From Pleurotus djamor (lineage: Eukaryota; Basidiomycota; Agaricomycetes; Agaricales; Pleurotaceae), in the NCBI GenBank assembly GCA_029747585.1, contig JAPEVF010000080.1, positions 55,183 to 119,182 on the forward strand: a stretch of 64,000 nt of DNA, read 5' to 3'. Each line of letters begins with the position of its first letter. The stretch's first letter is position 1. The notes beneath the pieces are model-generated. The model was not told the DNA's origin. It saw only the letters and a list, made by a program, of their open reading frames with translations, and searched no databases. This document shows positions 60,395 through 64,000 of this stretch, in pieces. The translations under genes were made by a program, and so were the position numbers.

Positions 60395-62215
60395 AGCAGA
60401 GTTCGTTATGTGAATATGAAGCCTTACCCTTGCGCCTAATCCATCGGAGGCGTCCTGAAGGCCTGAAGTTTGATGATGCCTCATGTTGTGCGTATGTTCT
60501 ACACACGACACCACAACCTAGTCCGTGGGTTTAGAAAGGCCCTTGGCAGAGATTTTTACTCACGTTTCAGATCAATTCAACATCTTTGACGTCGAGACGA
60601 CTTTGGCACACCATTTCATTTCGTATGGATCGAATACTACCCTGCGGATCTGCCAGGAGGTATGGTGCGCACGGCCACATCTAGGAGCATTATGAGTCTC
60701 GAACATGATAACGAACGTTATCCAACGATCGACCTATGTTTATAATAATACATACGCCCACCGACTAGTTTTCGAGGCTTGGCGTAGGGTTATTTTTGTC
60801 AAAGCGCGATCAAGAAAGGGGTTCGATAGACAGGGACCCTTCCACCCAAGAATTTTCTCCTCGTCGTCGACCAGGTGGTCACCACGAGCTCAATTCGACT
60901 AAGGGTTATCTGCGTTGATTGGACCGGCATCTTTCATACATTTCATGTAGGTTTTGGGCCGCGCATGTTAGACCTCTTTTCCTGTGGCTGGCCGTAGCCG
61001 ATTGTGAAGCGCTGGTCAAGGTTGCCGGAAAAACCGCCGGAAATGGCCGCTCTGCTTCCACCTGCGCCGGATCTCAGCTACGAGCGACACTCAGATACCT
61101 GTCCGCCATCCACGTTTGCCACTTTGATGTCCCAGTTACTTTTTTCGCGAGAAGAAGAGCCGTAGTATGTGTCCAGGTTAGATCTTTGGTGTGCTCTCTT
61201 CCTTTGATACTTCGCAGCGTCCTACTGACTGCATATGCCACGGTGCACGATGATTTTTGATTCACAGACAAAAAGTGCAGGCTCGGAAGCAATTCTGGTA
61301 ATAGCCGTTCCTAGCCGTGAATGAAATCACAATCGACGTAATAGAAATCGATGCGGGGAACTCCAGCTACGTACTCACCACCGCTCTTCGACAGAATACG
61401 ACCAAATCGTGGATACATAGTGAGTTGACGTTGGAGTCTCGAGCAGCGAGCTCTCATGCAAGATGACAAGATCTCACAACTCGTTCCAAAGTTTACGACC
61501 AGACTTTTGTGAGGCTTGGATGGTGCTTGACAACTTTCTAGATCCTTCTGGTAAGTCCCACCACATTGTCCCCATTTTGATCAGTTTCGTCAAAGCCTTA
61601 TCTTGGCTCATGCGCACAACAGCTGGGCTCTGAGCATAACAACTCCATCACCATGTCCGAAACCGATTTTCCATCACAATCGATGAGCCTTTGAACTGCG
61701 GTGGGACCGAAGCTCTATAACGCGCCTCTCACTACGGGTTCAATGCGTCGACCCGCTATTGGCAAAGATGCTGTAGAGATTTTTCATGCCTGGGCGGTGC
61801 TCGTCATAAACATCATTGTTCAAGGCACGAGGGTTCTTTTTTTTTTGCCAAGCAATGTGTACGCTCTATATGTTTGTCGAAGTCCACTTTCCACTGTCGT
61901 CCTCTTCCAAGGCATCTCAAAGGTAGCGCGGTTCACCTCTTTTTCATCGGTTAGAATGTCTCTGAGCATTTCGAGTTTAGGTAGTTTNAACATTTTTTNG
62001 AACAGATTCTACTCGCCTTATCTCCGTGCTTTGTGTGTTGGTGGTCGCTGTGTCTTGGCGTTGACAGAACTGACCTTGAGTTAGTTCTTGGAAGCTCTTG
62101 GGACCCTGAAATTACTCCATTGCCGGACGGGCGAGTTCCGCTCGATCCAAGAGTCTCCTCTCGGCATGCGCCGCATGTGTATGTTCATGTCTTGGCATTT
62201 TCCGTCGGTGGTTTA
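60395..62215. other. 1.8-kb stretch without a recognised gene
   Basis: Open frames are short. There is a poly-T run near 61849 and N bases at 61988 and 61999. The right end holds the ENA promoter. Confidence 0.45.
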
Positions 62216-62223
62216 TATATAAA
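62216..62223 (+). promoter_or_regulatory. TATA box of the ENA gene
   Basis: TATATAAA about 60 bp before the start codon at 62282. Confidence 0.6.
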
Positions 62224-62281
62224 TGGACCCTCCGGCCGAAACCAATTCCCCTAATCCCCTCCCTGGATTCTTCTAACGACC

Positions 62282-64000
62282 ATGTTCGAGAGCCTGTGGA
62301 AGATTAACGAAAAGTCTCTGAAGCTAACGAGTCGGACCAACACCACGATCTCTGTCAGCGTCGCGCCTGGCAGCTCTGACTTCACTTCGGTCGCACACGA
62401 TGCTCATACACGAACCATACCACAAATCCTCAGCGACTTGGGTACCTCTGATGTTCACGGTTTAACGAAGAATGAAGCCTCCAGAAGACTGGAAACTTAT
62501 GGCGAGAATTTGCTCGAAGGTAGCGATGGCGTTTCCGCTCTGAGGGTACTCGTCGGCCAACTCGGTACGCAACACGCTATTTCCATTCGCGTTATTTCTG
62601 ACATCCGCCTAATAGCAAATGCTCTTACTCTTGTACTCCTTGCTGCATTGGCTCTCAGTTTCGGTGTAGGCGATTATATCGAAGGTGGTGTGATCGCGGC
62701 GGTTATTGTCCTGAACACAACGTGCGTGGGCTTGCCTTTTCCTCTTCATACTGGCTCATCTCCCATCGTAGGGTCGGTTTCTTCCAAGAATATCGCGCGG
62801 AAAAAACTATGGATTCTTTGCGTCAACTCTCTTCCCCCACTGCAGTTGTCATTCGTAATGGCGAGAGTGCAGCTATTCCTGCCAAGAACGTCGTCCCTGG
62901 TGAGCTTGAGATGTGATATCACCCTTTTTGCGCGCTTATCATATGATACAGGTGATCTTGTCATGATCAAAGTCGGTGACGTAGTTCCAGCAGATGTAAG
63001 TGGTTCTCCCTTGTGACTTTCGTCCTGTTGTAATTGGGTTATTTTCTAGCTGAGGATGATTGCTGTTTCCAACTTGGAAGTATCTGAGCAATTGCTCACC
63101 GGAGAGTCGATACCGGGTATGAATCCCGATTTATTTTAACCTTTCATCTAAGTGAACACTAGTTCCCTAGTCCCCAAAACCACCCAGACCTTCAAAGAGG
63201 ACGAAGTTGAGATACCGATTGGCGACAGGGTTAATTTGTGTTACGCTTCCACCATCGTCACCAAAGGCCGAGGAACTGGCGTAACTGTTGGCACAGCTAT
63301 GAACACTCAGGTACGTTCTTTTGAGCCCGCACCATATTGGATTCAAATCTAAAGTAAGGACTTAGATCGGTCATATCGCTACCGCTATGAGTGGAAAGAA
63401 TATCCGCAAAGATGATGGTGAAGTTGTTCGTATTCCCTTCAAGACGCGCGTTTATGAGAAGACCATGACGATCCTGTAAGTCGGCCCGTCCAGATCAGAC
63501 ACCTTGGATCAATCGGACTGATTTCTTGCCTTAGCGGCCTCCGAACTGGTACGCCTTTGCAAATCAAGATGAACCAGCTTGCCTACATTCTCTTCGGCTG
63601 TGCTTTCCTCTTGGCCATCATCGTGTTCAGTGTCGCTAGATTCGTCGTCACGAACGAGGTCGCCTTGTACGCCATTGCCTGTGGCATTGCCATCATCCCT
63701 GAATCTTTGATCGCCGTTTTGACTTTGACGATGGCAGTTGGTACGAGGCGCATGGCGAAGCAACAGGTTATCGTTCGCAAACTCGATGCCTTGGAGAATT
63801 TGGGCGGTGTTACAGATATTTGCAGTGACAAAACTGGTACCTTGACCCTAGGTGTGTTCTTTCTTCGGTGCCTCGTTTTTGACACGATCTAAGCCACCTA
63901 CCTATCAGGACAAATGTCTGTCCGTAAGTACTGGCTTGGTGGTGATCAAGACAAGGATTCCGAGTATACGGCCGAGCTTTTCTCTGACAATGCGATCGAG
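62282..64000 (+). CDS. ENA1: ENA-type P-type Na+(K+)-ATPase, 5' part only
   Basis: Plasma-membrane cation pump of P-type subfamily IID that exports Na+ or K+ at the cost of ATP. Exons: 62282-62564, 62616-62721, 62772-62899, 62952-62995, 63050-63116, 63171-63310, 63366-63475, 63535-63851, then one from 63909 that leaves the window. The N-terminal cation-ATPase domain has GLTKNEASRRLETYGEN. First helices: LVLLAALALSFGVGDYIEGG and VIAAVIVLNTTVGFFQEYRA. The actuator domain carries EQLLTGESIP (TGES), helix 4 AIACGIAIIPESL, and the phosphorylated Asp lies in ICSDKTGTLTLGQM. The signature FFQEYRAEKTMDSLRQLSSP is specific for ENA pumps. The nucleotide-binding domain and later helices lie beyond 64000. 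Confidence 0.95.

Overview
This window reads as nuclear DNA of a filamentous basidiomycete, most likely an Agaricomycete. The genes are dense, on both strands, and cut by many introns of about 47-65 bp with GT(A/G)NG donors and short exons. The proteins belong to families typical of that group: fungal GH85 and GH92 glycosidases, DUF6533, DUF6534 and DUF6593 proteins, and an ENA-type P-type ATPase. The species cannot be fixed from sequence alone; a Rhizoctonia-like fungus is only a guess. For most named genes I set exon ends by hand so that every junction keeps the reading phase.

Layout. 0-4.2 kb has no clear gene beyond weak candidates. 4.3-6.5 kb holds an MFS transporter (+, 11 exons). 7.4-8.6 kb is an unknown 7-exon gene (-). 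9.6-10.6 kb is a P-loop GTPase (-), and 11.1-12.6 kb a secreted M28 peptidase (-). 14.5-15.6 kb is a zinc-finger gene (+) split by an A-run frameshift. 16.8-19.1 kb is a secreted DUF7029/DUF7223-like protein (+). An intron-containing tRNA-Glu lies at 19.3 kb (-). From 19.4 to 34.1 kb lies an inverted duplication. Its two arms of about 2 kb each carry a copy of a CxCG-finger gene and the start of a GH85 endoglycosidase; only the right-hand endoglycosidase is complete. Between the arms are three copies of a ~112-residue unknown protein family, the RNA14 gene, an uncertain gene and a 252-bp MITE. 38.2-43.2 kb carries a truncated DUF6534-like gene, a hypothetical gene and a DUF6533 membrane protein. 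43.3-45.5 kb is a ferric reductase (-). From 46.5 kb to the end, on the + strand, come a small hypothetical gene, a peroxisomal-type thiolase, a BTB protein, RVB1, a DUF6593 protein, HAP5/NF-YC, a secreted GH92 mannosidase and the 5' part of an ENA Na+ pump, which runs off the window.

Functional threads. Two N-glycan-degrading enzymes (GH85, GH92) and a secreted M28 peptidase fit turnover of glycoproteins. Ferric reductase, the MFS transporter and ENA are transport genes. RNA14, RVB1 and HAP5 are core nuclear genes, so the locus is ordinary euchromatin in which a small lineage-specific gene block has been duplicated.

Sequence quality. Thirteen single N bases occur, mostly beside homopolymers. 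In every coding case checked (five genes) the frame is restored by deleting the N, so these are padding characters, not real bases.
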